A stretch of DNA of 13,996 nt, from the NCBI GenBank assembly GCA_964618855.1, contig CAZUCD010000099.1, forward strand, positions 1 through 13,996. Direction: 5' to 3'. The position numbers and the translations under genes were made by a program. This stretch comes from CAZUCD01 sp964618855 (GTDB taxonomy: Bacteria; Sumerlaeota; Sumerlaeia; SLMS01; JANRJK01). This document shows, one piece after another, positions 6,660-13,222 of the stretch (position 1 is its first letter; every line of letters starts with the position of its first letter). A model generated the notes under the pieces. It made no database searches and was not told the DNA's origin. It saw nothing but the letters and a program-made list of their open reading frames with translations.

Positions 6660-7013
6660 ATGGCTACCAAGATCCGCAAGGGCGACCTCGTCGAGGTCAT
6701 CACCGGGGAGGGCAGCGCCAAGAAGGGCGAGCCCGGCTTCCGCGGCACCGTGACCGAGGTCATCCCCGACTCACGCATGGTCGTCGTCGAGGGCTACAAC
6801 CTCGTCACGCGCCACATGCGCCAGTTCAAGAACAAGGCGGGACAGGTCGAGGGCGGCAAGACGCAGTTCCCCGCCGCCATCCCGATGTCCCGCGTCGCGC
6901 TCGTGGACACCGCCACCAACAAGCCCACGCGCGTCGGATACAAGACAGAGGGGGGCCGCAAGGTCCGCGTCGCAAAGACCAAGAAGACGGGAACCGTGCT
7001 CGACAAGGCCTGA
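6660..7013 (+). CDS. rplX: 50S ribosomal protein L24 (uL24)
   Basis: L24 is an assembly initiator of the large subunit located near the tunnel exit. The 117-residue product starts with a KOW motif (KIRKGDLVEVITGEGSAKKG, residues 4-23), followed by GFRGTVTEVIPDSRMVVVEGYNLVTRH. It then has the usual GGKTQFPAAIPMSRVALVD segment (beginning near residue 66), where families normally read GGIxxxExPIxxSNV. The tail TRVGYKTEGGRKVRVAKTKKTG is the standard basic C terminus. It is about 13 residues longer than E. coli L24 because of small additions. The gene follows rplN after 2 nt, with GAGG at 6646-6649, consistent with coupled translation. Confidence 0.97.
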   Translation: MATKIRKGDLVEVITGEGSAKKGEPGFRGTVTEVIPDSRMVVVEGYNLVTRHMRQFKNKAGQVEGGKTQFPAAIPMSRVALVDTATNKPTRVGYKTEGGRKVRVAKTKKTGTVLDKA

Positions 7014-7068
7014 CGGGCCCTGCCGGGGAACGATACCTCGTCACACAAGGAAAGAAGACCGAAGCACC

Positions 7069-7677
7069 ATGTCAGCAAAGAGCACAGCCCCCACTGTTCG
7101 CTACTCGGAAGCCCCGCTCCCGAGCACGGAGAACTACGTCCCGCGCCTGAAGCTCAAGTACGAGCAGGACATCAAGCCGGCGATGATGAAGAAGTTCGGC
7201 TACAAGAACGTGATGCAGATCCCGCGCATCGAGAAGATCGTCGTCAACATGGGCGTCGGAGAGGCGTCGCGCGACATCAAGGAACTCGACGCCGCGGAGA
7301 AGGAACTCTCCTACATCACGGGCCAGAAGCCGCGCACGACGCGGTCGAAGGTCTCCGTCGCCCAGTTCAAGATCCGCCAGGGCATGCCGGTCGGCTGCTA
7401 CGTCACGCTGCGCGGCGCCCGGATGTACGAGTTCCTGGACCGCCTGGTGAACATCTCGCTCCCCCGCATCCGCGACTTCCGCGGCCTGCCCGGGCGCGCC
7501 TTCGACGGCCGCGGCAACCACTCGCTCGGCATCAAGGAGCACTCGATCTTCATCGAGCTCGACTACAGCATGATCTCCGCAACCCGGGGCATGAACATCA
7601 CGACCGTCACGACGGCAAAGACCGACGCCGAGGCCAAGGAACTCCTTCGCCTCTTCGGCATGCCGTTCCGCAACTGA
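7069..7677 (+). CDS. rplE: 50S ribosomal protein L5 (uL5)
   Basis: L5 binds 5S rRNA with L18 in the central protuberance and touches P-site tRNA and the small-subunit head. The protein has 202 residues, 23 more than E. coli at the N terminus; the extra part (SAKSTAPTVRYSEAPLP) is polar and Pro/Ser-rich. The core is typical: VPRLKLKYEQDIKP, YKNVMQIPRIEKIVVNMGVG (residues 45-64), GQKPRTTRSKVSVAQFKIRQ, GMPVGCYVTLRG, LPRIRDFRGLPG and NHSLGIKEHSIF. It ends TDAEAKELLRLFGMPF. The ATG at 7069 has AAGGAA about 16 nt upstream with further purines between; the next in-frame ATG (7183) would delete conserved sequence. A 55-nt spacer separates it from rplX. Confidence 0.97.
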   Translation: MSAKSTAPTVRYSEAPLPSTENYVPRLKLKYEQDIKPAMMKKFGYKNVMQIPRIEKIVVNMGVGEASRDIKELDAAEKELSYITGQKPRTTRSKVSVAQFKIRQGMPVGCYVTLRGARMYEFLDRLVNISLPRIRDFRGLPGRAFDGRGNHSLGIKEHSIFIELDYSMISATRGMNITTVTTAKTDAEAKELLRLFGMPFRN

Positions 7678-7702
7678 CCCGACCCACAGAAGGAGCAGCC
7701 CA

Positions 7703-7888
7703 GTGGCCAGACTCTGTCTTCGCGTAAAGGCAAAGCGCACGCCGAAGTTCTCGTCGCGCAAGTACAACCGCTGCCCCCTGTGCGGGCGCTCGCGCGCGTT
7801 CATCCGCAAGTTCAACATGTGCCGTTGCTGCCTGCGCAAGCTCGCCAACGACGGCCAGATCCCGGGCGTCACCAAGTCCTCCTGGTGA
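7703..7888 (+). CDS. rpsN: 30S ribosomal protein S14, zinc-binding type (uS14, type Z)
   Basis: S14 helps assemble the small-subunit head. This is the short zinc-ribbon form of 61 residues, not the ~100-residue zinc-free form. Its zinc ligands are Cys24 and Cys27 (CPLC) and Cys40 and Cys43 (CRCC), in a CX2C-X12-CX2C pattern. Family stretches KAKRTPKFSSRKYNRC, FIRKFNMC and QIPGVTKSSW are present. Two further cysteines, Cys5 and Cys42, are not part of the standard ligand set. The start is GTG at 7703 with a perfect AAGGAG at 7690-7695, 7 nt away. It lies between rplE and rpsH as expected for type-Z genes. Bacteria with this form depend on zinc for S14 unless a zinc-free paralogue exists elsewhere. 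Confidence 0.97.
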   Translation: MARLCLRVKAKRTPKFSSRKYNRCPLCGRSRAFIRKFNMCRCCLRKLANDGQIPGVTKSSW

Positions 7889-8003
7889 AACCCGCCCGCC
7901 GGAACCGCAAGACCGGACTGCACAACCCGGGCACCCCGACCTCCACACGCGCCGCCGCCCCCCGCGATGGGCGTGCGCAAAGGCAAACCGCAGAGAGCAC
8001 ACC
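7889..8003 (+). other. 115-nt spacer between rpsN and rpsH, no gene seen
   Basis: This C-rich stretch has no credible coding frame. I see only weak pairing (CACGC with GCGTG near 7946-7974) and a purine-rich end that supplies the rpsH ribosome binding site. In E. coli, S8 represses spc translation by binding near rplE, but I cannot identify an S8 site here. Confidence 0.3.
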
Positions 8004-8396
8004 ATGACTGACCCGATCGCAGACATGCTGACCCGCATTCGCAACGCGAACCGCGCCTTCCAGGACCACGTGGACGTGCCGGCCTCGCGCGTGAAGGTGG
8101 CCATTGCCCGCATCCTCAAGGACGAGGGCTTCGTCAAGTACTACAAGGTCATGCGGACCAACAAGCAGGGCGTCATCCGCATCTTCCTCAAGTACGGACC
8201 GAACAAGGAACGCGTCATCGGCGGGCTCGACCGGGTCAGCAAGCCCGGCCTGCGCCGCTACATGAAGTCCGGGGAGGTTCCCCGCGTCATGGGAGGCCTC
8301 GGCATCACCATCCTGACCACGAGCCAGGGGATCATGACGGGCCGCGAGGCGCGCCAGAAGAACGTCGGCGGCGAAGTCCTCTGCACCGTCTACTAA
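8004..8396 (+). CDS. rpsH: 30S ribosomal protein S8 (uS8)
   Basis: S8 binds the central domain of 16S rRNA early in assembly; in E. coli it is the translational repressor of the spc operon. The 130-residue product has the expected length. It begins MTDPIADMLTRIRNANRA, then shows VPASRVKVAIARILKDEGF, the middle RVSKPGLRRYMKSGEVPRV and the nearly invariant end GIMTGREARQKNVGGEVLC with final Tyr. A purine-rich AGAGAG lies a few nucleotides before ATG 8004. A 115-nt spacer separates it from rpsN. No S8-binding-site mimic can be asserted from the sequence by eye. Identification is secure. Confidence 0.98.
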   Translation: MTDPIADMLTRIRNANRAFQDHVDVPASRVKVAIARILKDEGFVKYYKVMRTNKQGVIRIFLKYGPNKERVIGGLDRVSKPGLRRYMKSGEVPRVMGGLGITILTTSQGIMTGREARQKNVGGEVLCTVY

Positions 8397-8439
8397 GACG
8401 CCAACACCCGGAAGCGAACCAGAACCACAGGACACACCC

Positions 8440-8982
8440 ATGAGCAGAATCGGCAAATATCCCGTAGCGGTCCCCTCCGGCGTCGAGGTCAAGGCCGCCG
8501 CCCACAGCGTCACCGTCAAGGGCCCCAAGGGCACCCTGACGCTCGACACCAAGGGGCACGTGGACGTCAAGATCGACGCCGGCAAGGTCACCGTCGCGCG
8601 CTTCGACGACTCCCGCCGCTCCAAGGCATACCACGGCCTCTACCAGCGCCTGATCAGCAACATGGTCAAGGGCGTGAAGGAAGGCTTCACCAAGGAACTC
8701 GAAATCCAGGGCATCGGCTACAAGGCGAACGCCGAGGGCGGCAAGAAGCTCCTCCTCAACCTCGGCTTCTCCCACCAGGTCGAGTTCCCCGTACCGGAAG
8801 GCATCGCGGTCTCGACCCCGAAGCCGACCCAGATACTCATCTCCGGTGCCGACAAGCAGCTCGTCGGGCAGGTCGCGGCCAACATCCGCTCCCTCCGCCC
8901 GCCCGAGCCGTACGGCGGCAAGGGCGTCCGCTACCTCGGCGAACGCGTCGTGATCAAGGAAGGCAAGAAGTCCACGAAGTAA
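8440..8982 (+). CDS. rplF: 50S ribosomal protein L6 (uL6)
   Basis: L6 sits at the base of the L7/L12 stalk near the GTPase-factor binding site. The product has 180 residues (E. coli 177) with two repeated alpha/beta domains. It starts MSRIGKYPVAVPSGVEV, has VTVKGPKGTL (residues 25-34) and QGIGYKANAEGGKKLLLNLG (90-109) with SHQVEFPVPEG (111-121). The C-terminal signature PPEPYGGKGVRY (154-165) reads Gly where most families have Lys (PYKGKG). CAGGAC ends about 7 nt before ATG 8440. The tail EGKKSTK is basic. There is a 43-nt gap from rpsH and a 54-nt gap to rplR. Confidence 0.98.
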   Translation: MSRIGKYPVAVPSGVEVKAAAHSVTVKGPKGTLTLDTKGHVDVKIDAGKVTVARFDDSRRSKAYHGLYQRLISNMVKGVKEGFTKELEIQGIGYKANAEGGKKLLLNLGFSHQVEFPVPEGIAVSTPKPTQILISGADKQLVGQVAANIRSLRPPEPYGGKGVRYLGERVVIKEGKKSTK

Positions 8983-9036
8983 CCCAGGCCGGACATCGAC
9001 CGCATCCCGACCACCAGCCAGCAAGGAAGCAGTTCC

Positions 9037-9405
9037 ATGAGAGTCAAGACCGCCCACGATCGCCTCAAGCGCCGGCACCTCCGCCTGCGCAACAAGATCG
9101 CCGGCACCGGCGAGCGCCCGCGCGTCCACATCCGCAAGTCGCTCCGCCACCTGTACGTCCAGGCCATCGACGACTCCCGCGACGGCGGCTCGGTGACGCT
9201 CTACAGCGCCTCCACCTCCGACACGGGCACCAAGGGCGGCCACTTCGCCAACGTGAAGTCCGCCTCGGAGTTCGGAAAGCGCGTCGGCTCGGAGATGAAG
9301 GCCAAGGGCATCGGCCAGATCGTCTTCGACCGCGGCGGCCACAAGTACCACGGCATCGTGAAGGCCCTCGCAGAGGGCATCCGCGAGTCGGGCGTCGAGT
9401 TCTGA
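9037..9405 (+). CDS. rplR: 50S ribosomal protein L18 (uL18)
   Basis: L18 binds 5S rRNA and joins it to the central protuberance with L5. The 122-residue product has family length. It opens with a basic helix (TAHDRLKRRHLRLRNKIAGT), then ERPRVHIRKSLRHLYVQAID, the classic RPRLxVxRSxxHIYAQ segment with His in the LRH position. It continues with LYSASTSD, GKRVGSEMKAKGIGQIVFDR and the end HKYHGIVKALAEGIRESGVEF, which is the standard YHGRVKALADAARExGLxF terminus with Ile for Arg. AAGGAAG at 9023-9029 gives a strong ribosome binding site 7 nt before ATG 9037. rpsE starts 43 nt after the stop. Confidence 0.97.
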   Translation: MRVKTAHDRLKRRHLRLRNKIAGTGERPRVHIRKSLRHLYVQAIDDSRDGGSVTLYSASTSDTGTKGGHFANVKSASEFGKRVGSEMKAKGIGQIVFDRGGHKYHGIVKALAEGIRESGVEF

Positions 9406-9448
9406 GACCACCGGCAAGCCGGCATCGACGGAAAGGACACAGCACACC

Positions 9449-10207
9449 GTGACTGAGCACGAAGAACAGGAATACCAGGACGACGGCGGCTCCATGGCCG
9501 CCACCGAGGACGCGTCCCTTGCGGACATCCCCTCGGAGGACCTCGGCCCGATCGACGCCTCCCGCCTCGAGCTTCGCGACACCCTCGTGTCGATGAACCG
9601 CGTGGCGAAGGTCGTCAAGGGCGGGCGCCGGTTCAGCTTCGCGGCACTCGCCGTCGTTGGCGACGGCCGCGGCCACGTCGGCGTCGGCTTCGGCAAGGCC
9701 AACGAGATCCCCGACGCCATCTCCAAGGCGAACCTCTCCGGCAAGAAGAACCTCATCCGGGTTCCCCTCGTCGGCCGCACGGTCCCCTACGAGATCATCG
9801 GCGAATGGGGCTCCGCGCGGGTCCTCGTCAAGCCGGCCAGCGAGGGCACCGGCATCATCGCGGGCCCCGCGGTCCGCGCCGTGCTTGAACTCGCCGGCGT
9901 CCGCGACGTCCTGACGAAGAGCCTCGGCTCCTCCAACCAGATCAACGTCGTCAAGGCGACCTTCGACGCCCTGCGCCGCCTGCAGAACGCCGAGATCGTC
10001 GCCCGCCGCCGCGGACGCACCCTCGAGGACGTCCTCGGCAGCAAGAACGCCGAGCGCTACCGCAACGCGCGCCAGGAGGCCATCAACATGAAGGCCGAGA
10101 TCCAGCAGACGCGCCGCGAGGAACGCACCCGCCGTGGGACATACTCCGCGGGCGGACGCGGCGACGAGGACGAGGATGCACCGGGGGGCGCCGCGCCGCA
10201 GCAGTAA
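9449..10207 (+). CDS. rpsE: 30S ribosomal protein S5 (uS5) with N- and C-terminal extensions
   Basis: S5 shapes the mRNA entry region and decoding accuracy of the small subunit. The core is canonical: VNRV-type NRVAKVVKGGRRFSFAALV-like strand (residues ~50-68), VVGDGRGHVGVGFGKANEIP, KKNLIRVPLVGRT, KPASEGTGIIAGPAVRAVLE and GSSNQINVVKATFDAL, ending RRRGRTLEDVLG. The protein is 252 residues against 166 in E. coli. About 31 extra residues at the N terminus are strongly acidic (EHEEQEYQDD, then EDASLADIPSEDLG). About 55 residues after VLG form a charged, helix-like stretch (KNAERYRNARQEAINMKAE, REERTRR) and a Gly/acidic tail (DEDEDAPGG). The GTG start at 9449 is supported by GAAAGGA ending 11 nt upstream; an in-frame ATG at 9494 would remove 15 residues and has no clear binding site. 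The tails are variable in the family and their role is unknown. Confidence 0.96.
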   Translation: MTEHEEQEYQDDGGSMAATEDASLADIPSEDLGPIDASRLELRDTLVSMNRVAKVVKGGRRFSFAALAVVGDGRGHVGVGFGKANEIPDAISKANLSGKKNLIRVPLVGRTVPYEIIGEWGSARVLVKPASEGTGIIAGPAVRAVLELAGVRDVLTKSLGSSNQINVVKATFDALRRLQNAEIVARRRGRTLEDVLGSKNAERYRNARQEAINMKAEIQQTRREERTRRGTYSAGGRGDEDEDAPGGAAPQQ

Positions 10208-10256
10208 CCCCGACGCACGCCGGCACACCCGACCACGCAACACGGACACAGCCATC

Positions 10257-10439
10257 ATGAAGCAGCTCCGCATCACCCTGAAGAAGAGCCTGATCAGCGA
10301 AAAGGCCCCGCACCGCGCGGCATGCGCGGCGCTCGGCCTCCGCAAGGTCAACCAGCGCGTCACCAAGCAGGACACACCCGCCATCCGCGGGATCGTGAAC
10401 CAGGTGGCCTATCTGCTCCACGTCGAGGAACTCGCCTGA
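10257..10439 (+). CDS. rpmD: 50S ribosomal protein L30 (uL30)
   Basis: L30 is a small large-subunit protein present in many but not all bacterial phyla. From ATG 10257 the product has 60 residues, the usual size. It shows KQLRITLKKSLISEK (family: lkITLvrSxIGxxxxqrxTL), ALGLRKVNQRVTKQDTPAIRGIVNQVAYLLHVEEL. The expected short beta-helix pattern and the RGMInKVxxLVxVEE-type ending are both recognisable. An open frame extends upstream to 10134 but carries no family residues. A weak CGGA lies in CACGGACACAGCC before the ATG; the ribosome binding site is poor. The TGA stop overlaps the rplO start as TGATG. Its presence argues against lineages known to lack L30. Confidence 0.94.
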   Translation: MKQLRITLKKSLISEKAPHRAACAALGLRKVNQRVTKQDTPAIRGIVNQVAYLLHVEELA

Positions 10440-10906
10440 TGAAGATCCACACCCTGCCCAAGGACCCCGGTCGCCAGCAGAAGCCCAAGCGCGTCGGCCG
10501 CGGCGAGGGCTCCGGCCACGGCAAGACCTCAGGCTACGGCCACAAGGGCAGCCAGGCCCGCTCCGGACGCGGCAAGGGCTACGGCTCCCCGTACGAAGGC
10601 GGCCAGATGCCCCTCACACGGCGTCTCCCGAAGGGCGGCTTCACCAACCCCTTCCGCACCGAGTACGAGGTCGTCAACGTCTCCACCCTCGAGAAGTTCT
10701 TCGAGGCGGGCGCCAAGATCACGCCGGAAACGCTCCGCGACCGCCGCGTCGTGCGCAGCCGCGCCAAGATCAAGCTCCTTGGCAATGGCGAGATCAAGAA
10801 GGCCCTCCACGTCACCGTCGACGCCTTCAGCGCATCCGCGCTCGAGAAGATCACCAACGCCGGCGGATCCTGCCAGCAGGTCCAGGCAGCAAAGTCGGAA
10901 AAGTAA
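10439..10906 (+). CDS. rplO: 50S ribosomal protein L15 (uL15)
   Basis: L15 is a late-assembly protein with a long glycine-rich N-terminal arm that threads into 23S rRNA. ATG 10439 overlaps the rpmD stop (TGATG), and GAGGAA at 10425-10430 lies 8 nt upstream, so coupled translation is likely. The 155-residue product begins MKIHTLPKDPGRQQKPKRVG, then RGEGSGHGKTSGYGHKGSQA, the signature GSGxGKTSGRGHKGQxxRSG with Tyr for Arg, and EGGQMPLTRRLPKGGF. The C-terminal domain contains VVRSRAKIKLLGNGEIKKAL, VTVDAFSASALEKI and a short GGSCQQVQAA end. The C-terminal half matches the family's LGxGelxxxLtVxAhxFSxxAxexI pattern. It is the last ribosomal gene before a strong terminator. Confidence 0.97.
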   Translation: MKIHTLPKDPGRQQKPKRVGRGEGSGHGKTSGYGHKGSQARSGRGKGYGSPYEGGQMPLTRRLPKGGFTNPFRTEYEVVNVSTLEKFFEAGAKITPETLRDRRVVRSRAKIKLLGNGEIKKALHVTVDAFSASALEKITNAGGSCQQVQAAKSEK

Positions 10907-10913
10907 TCAACCC

Positions 10914-10961
10914 GGGCATCGCCCCCGCCCGGAAGGGACGGGGGCGATGCCCTGTTTTTTT
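10914..10961 (+). terminator. Strong intrinsic terminator after rplO
   Basis: A perfect 14-bp stem forms between GGGCATCGCCCCCG (10914-10927) and CGGGGGCGATGCCC (10939-10952). The loop region adds CCC (10928-10930) pairing with GGG (10935-10937) around a GGAA tetraloop of the GNRA class. After TG comes a run of seven T (10955-10961). This has all parts of a rho-independent terminator on the plus strand and starts 8 nt after the rplO stop. It should end or strongly reduce transcription from the ribosomal protein genes before secY. Confidence 0.95.
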
Positions 10962-11089
10962 GGGAACGGGACCTGCGTAGGACACACAAACCCGAACCGG
11001 AGTCAGGTTCTTCTGCATCGGGACAACCCGCCGGCGGCGCAGCATGGCCCCCGCGAACCAGGACCCAGCCCCCAGGACCCCAGGCCTCC
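10962..11089 (+). promoter_or_regulatory. Spacer between terminator and secY, expected to hold the secY promoter
   Basis: This 128-nt stretch has no credible gene. It holds a small hairpin GAACC (10994-10998) / GGTTC (11006-11010) and the palindrome CCGCCGGCGG (11028-11037). No good -35/-10 pair is visible: TTGGGA (10960-10965) and TAGGAC (10978-10983) are only 12 nt apart. Because of the terminator upstream, a promoter for secY-adk-map is expected here or within rplO, but I cannot place it. AGGA at 11074-11077 or AGG at 11082-11084 may serve as the secY ribosome binding site. Confidence 0.35.
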
Positions 11090-12496
11090 ATGCTCCAAAC
11101 CTTCAAGAACATCTGGAACGTCCCCGAGCTGCAGAAGAAGATCGTCTTCACGCTCGCGATGATTGCGTTCTACCGCATCGGGGCGCACATCCCGGCGCCG
11201 TTCATCGACTCGAAGAAGCTCGAGGAGTTCTTCACCCAGATGGGCTCCGGCGGAGCCTTCGGGTTCGTGGACATGTTCACGGGGGGCGCCTTCAGCCAGA
11301 TGACCGTCATGGCGCTCGGCGTCATGCCATACATCTCCGCATCGATCATCTTCCAGATCCTGGCCGTCGTCATCCCCAACCTGGAGCGCATGTCCAAGGA
11401 GGGCGAGGCGGGGCGCCGCAAGATCAACCAGCTCACCCGCTACGCCGCGACCGCGCTCGCGGCCTTCCAGTCCATCGGCATCGGCGTCTTCCTGCTGCAG
11501 AAGGACTTCGTCGTCTCCTTCATGGCGGACCACCGCGCCCTCTTCCTGTTCGTCACGGTGATCGCCATGACGACTGGCTGCACGATCCTGATGTGGGTGG
11601 GCGAGCGCATCACGGACAAGGGCATCGGCAACGGTGTCTCGATGCTGATCGCCGCCGGCATCATGAGCCGCTACCTGGCCGACGTCCTCCTCGGGTTCAA
11701 CGCCGTCAAGCTGGGCAGCATGCCCGCGATCTGGCTCCCGCTCGTCGCGTTCCTCATGGTCGTCGCCACGGTCTCGATCATCTACGTGCAGGAAGGCGCG
11801 CGCAAGATCCCGATCCAGCATGCCAAGCGCGTCGTCGGCCGCCGCGTCCAGCAGGGCCAGACCAACTTCCTGCCGCTCAAGGTCAACACCGCGAGCGTCA
11901 TGCCCGTCATCTTCGCAAGCGCCATCCTCGCGTTTCCGGCGACGCTCCTGTCGTGGGTCGGATCGAACGAGGCAGGCGGCGGTCTCGGCGAGTGGTTCGC
12001 CACGCAGTCCTCCCACAACCTCTACAACTTCCTGGAGATCGACAAGGGCTCGATCTACCAGCTCCTCAAGGTCGTCAACCTCCACACGTTCCTTTACATC
12101 ATCCTGACGATCTTCTTCGCCTTCTTCTACACGGCGATCGTGTTCAACCCGTCGGAGATCGCGGAGAACCTGAAGAAGGTCGGCGCGTACATCCCCGGCT
12201 ACCGCCCGGGCAAGCAGACGGCCGACTACATCGACCAGGTCCTCACGCGCATCACGCTCGTGGGCGCGCTCTTCCTCGTGACGATCGCACTCGTCCCGCA
12301 GGTCCTGACCATCGCCTTCAGCGTCCCGTTCGGCATGGCGGAACTGACGGGCGGCACCGGCCTGATCATCGTCGTCGGCGTGATCCTGGACACGATGAAG
12401 CAGATCGAGAGCCAGCTCCTGATGCGGCACTACGAGGGCTTCAGGCTGCGGCACCAGAGCGCCGGCGGCGCAGCGCGCCGCTGGTCCCCCCGGTGA
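11090..12496 (+). CDS. secY: Protein translocase subunit SecY
   Basis: SecY is the channel-forming subunit of the Sec translocon in the inner membrane, working with SecE/SecG, SecA and the ribosome. The product has 468 residues (E. coli 443) and about ten hydrophobic segments. TM1 lies around residues 17-37 (IVFTLAMIAFYRIGAHIP), followed by the plug region (FGFVDMFTGGAFSQMTVMALGVMPYISASI, 57-86). Cytosolic signatures are GERITDKGIGNGVSMLI (171-187), QEGARKIPIQHAKR (234-247) and ENLKKVGAYIPGYRPGK (359-375), the ribosome- and SecA-binding loops, then LTRITLVGALFL. The periplasmic stretch between residues ~288 and 330 is longer than in E. coli and accounts for much of the extra length. The short C-terminal tail is basic (RHYEGFRLRHQ, AARRWSPR). 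ATG 11090 matches family N termini. A strong terminator separates it from rplO. Confidence 0.98.
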   Translation: MLQTFKNIWNVPELQKKIVFTLAMIAFYRIGAHIPAPFIDSKKLEEFFTQMGSGGAFGFVDMFTGGAFSQMTVMALGVMPYISASIIFQILAVVIPNLERMSKEGEAGRRKINQLTRYAATALAAFQSIGIGVFLLQKDFVVSFMADHRALFLFVTVIAMTTGCTILMWVGERITDKGIGNGVSMLIAAGIMSRYLADVLLGFNAVKLGSMPAIWLPLVAFLMVVATVSIIYVQEGARKIPIQHAKRVVGRRVQQGQTNFLPLKVNTASVMPVIFASAILAFPATLLSWVGSNEAGGGLGEWFATQSSHNLYNFLEIDKGSIYQLLKVVNLHTFLYIILTIFFAFFYTAIVFNPSEIAENLKKVGAYIPGYRPGKQTADYIDQVLTRITLVGALFLVTIALVPQVLTIAFSVPFGMAELTGGTGLIIVVGVILDTMKQIESQLLMRHYEGFRLRHQSAGGAARRWSPR

Positions 12497-12535
12497 CCGG
12501 CGGACCGAGCGCCCAGCCCGGCCGACGACGCATCC

Positions 12536-13222
12536 ATGAACGTCATCATCTTCGGACCCCCGGGCTCCGGCAAGGGCACCCAGTCCAAGCTGCTGGTTGA
12601 CAGGCTCGGATTCACCCACCTGTCCACAGGCGACGCCCTGCGCAACGCCGTCGCCCAGCGCACACGCCACGGCAAGGAAGCCCAGGCGATCATGGAGCGC
12701 GGCGAACTCGTCCCGGACGTGCTCGTCACGGAGATACTCGCCGACCTCATCGGCATGTTCCGCAACGAGACCGACAGCTTCCTGTTCGACGGATACCCAC
12801 GCACCCTCGTGCAGGTGGAGCAGTTCGACCGCCTCTGCGAGGAGTACCACCTCACGCAGCCGAAGGTCGTTAACCTGGACGTGGACCCGACCCGCCTGAT
12901 CGCGCGCATCTCCGGGCGCCGGCTCTGCTCCAAGTGCAAGGCGACCTACAACGTGCACTTCGCCGCGCCCGCGCGGGAGGGCATCTGCGACCAGTGCGGC
13001 AGCGCCCTCATCCAGCGCCCCGACGACACCACGGAAACCGTGACCGAAAGGCTACGCGTGTACGAGAGCATTTCCCGTCCCGTCCTCGAGGCCTACCGCA
13101 CCCGCGGATGGCTGAGCGTCCTCGACGGGACCGGCCGCACGGAAACCGTGTACGAGCGCATCCTGCAGGCCATCGGCCTGTCCGCCACCGCGGGCGAGCC
13201 GGAGGCGGGGGGCGCGCCGTGA
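12536..13222 (+). CDS. adk: Adenylate kinase with zinc-binding LID
   Basis: Adenylate kinase catalyses ATP + AMP = 2 ADP in the cytoplasm. The 228-residue product has the long bacterial form. The P-loop GPPGSGKGTQ is at residues 7-16, LSTGDALR at 29-36 (AMP site), FDGYPRT at 84-90 and the LID start GRRLC at 127-131. The LID has Cys131, Cys134, Cys151 and Cys154 (CX2C-X16-CX2C), the zinc-binding version found in many Gram-positive and other bacteria, rather than the E. coli hydrogen-bond network. RPDDTTETVTERLRVY (161-176) supplies the conserved arginine and aspartate residues. The tail GEPEAGGAP is disordered-looking. No clear ribosome binding site precedes ATG 12536, 39 nt after secY. The stop overlaps the next start as TGATG. 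Confidence 0.97.
   Translation: MNVIIFGPPGSGKGTQSKLLVDRLGFTHLSTGDALRNAVAQRTRHGKEAQAIMERGELVPDVLVTEILADLIGMFRNETDSFLFDGYPRTLVQVEQFDRLCEEYHLTQPKVVNLDVDPTRLIARISGRRLCSKCKATYNVHFAAPAREGICDQCGSALIQRPDDTTETVTERLRVYESISRPVLEAYRTRGWLSVLDGTGRTETVYERILQAIGLSATAGEPEAGGAP

Noticed and set aside
8332..9780. A 482-codon minus-strand open frame opposite rpsH, rplF, rplR and rpsE
   Set aside because: It is a codon-bias shadow of four well-recognised genes and shows no domain or start signal of its own.
10960..10983. TTGGGA and TAGGAC as a secY promoter
   Set aside because: The spacing is only 12 nt and both hexamers match poorly; the first also overlaps the terminator T run.
11003..12958. A 651-codon open frame on the minus strand opposite secY and adk
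   Set aside because: Its translation is low-complexity (Asp/Glu/Arg/Val/Leu-rich) and mirrors the GC-rich third positions of secY and adk. Those genes are unmistakable on the plus strand.
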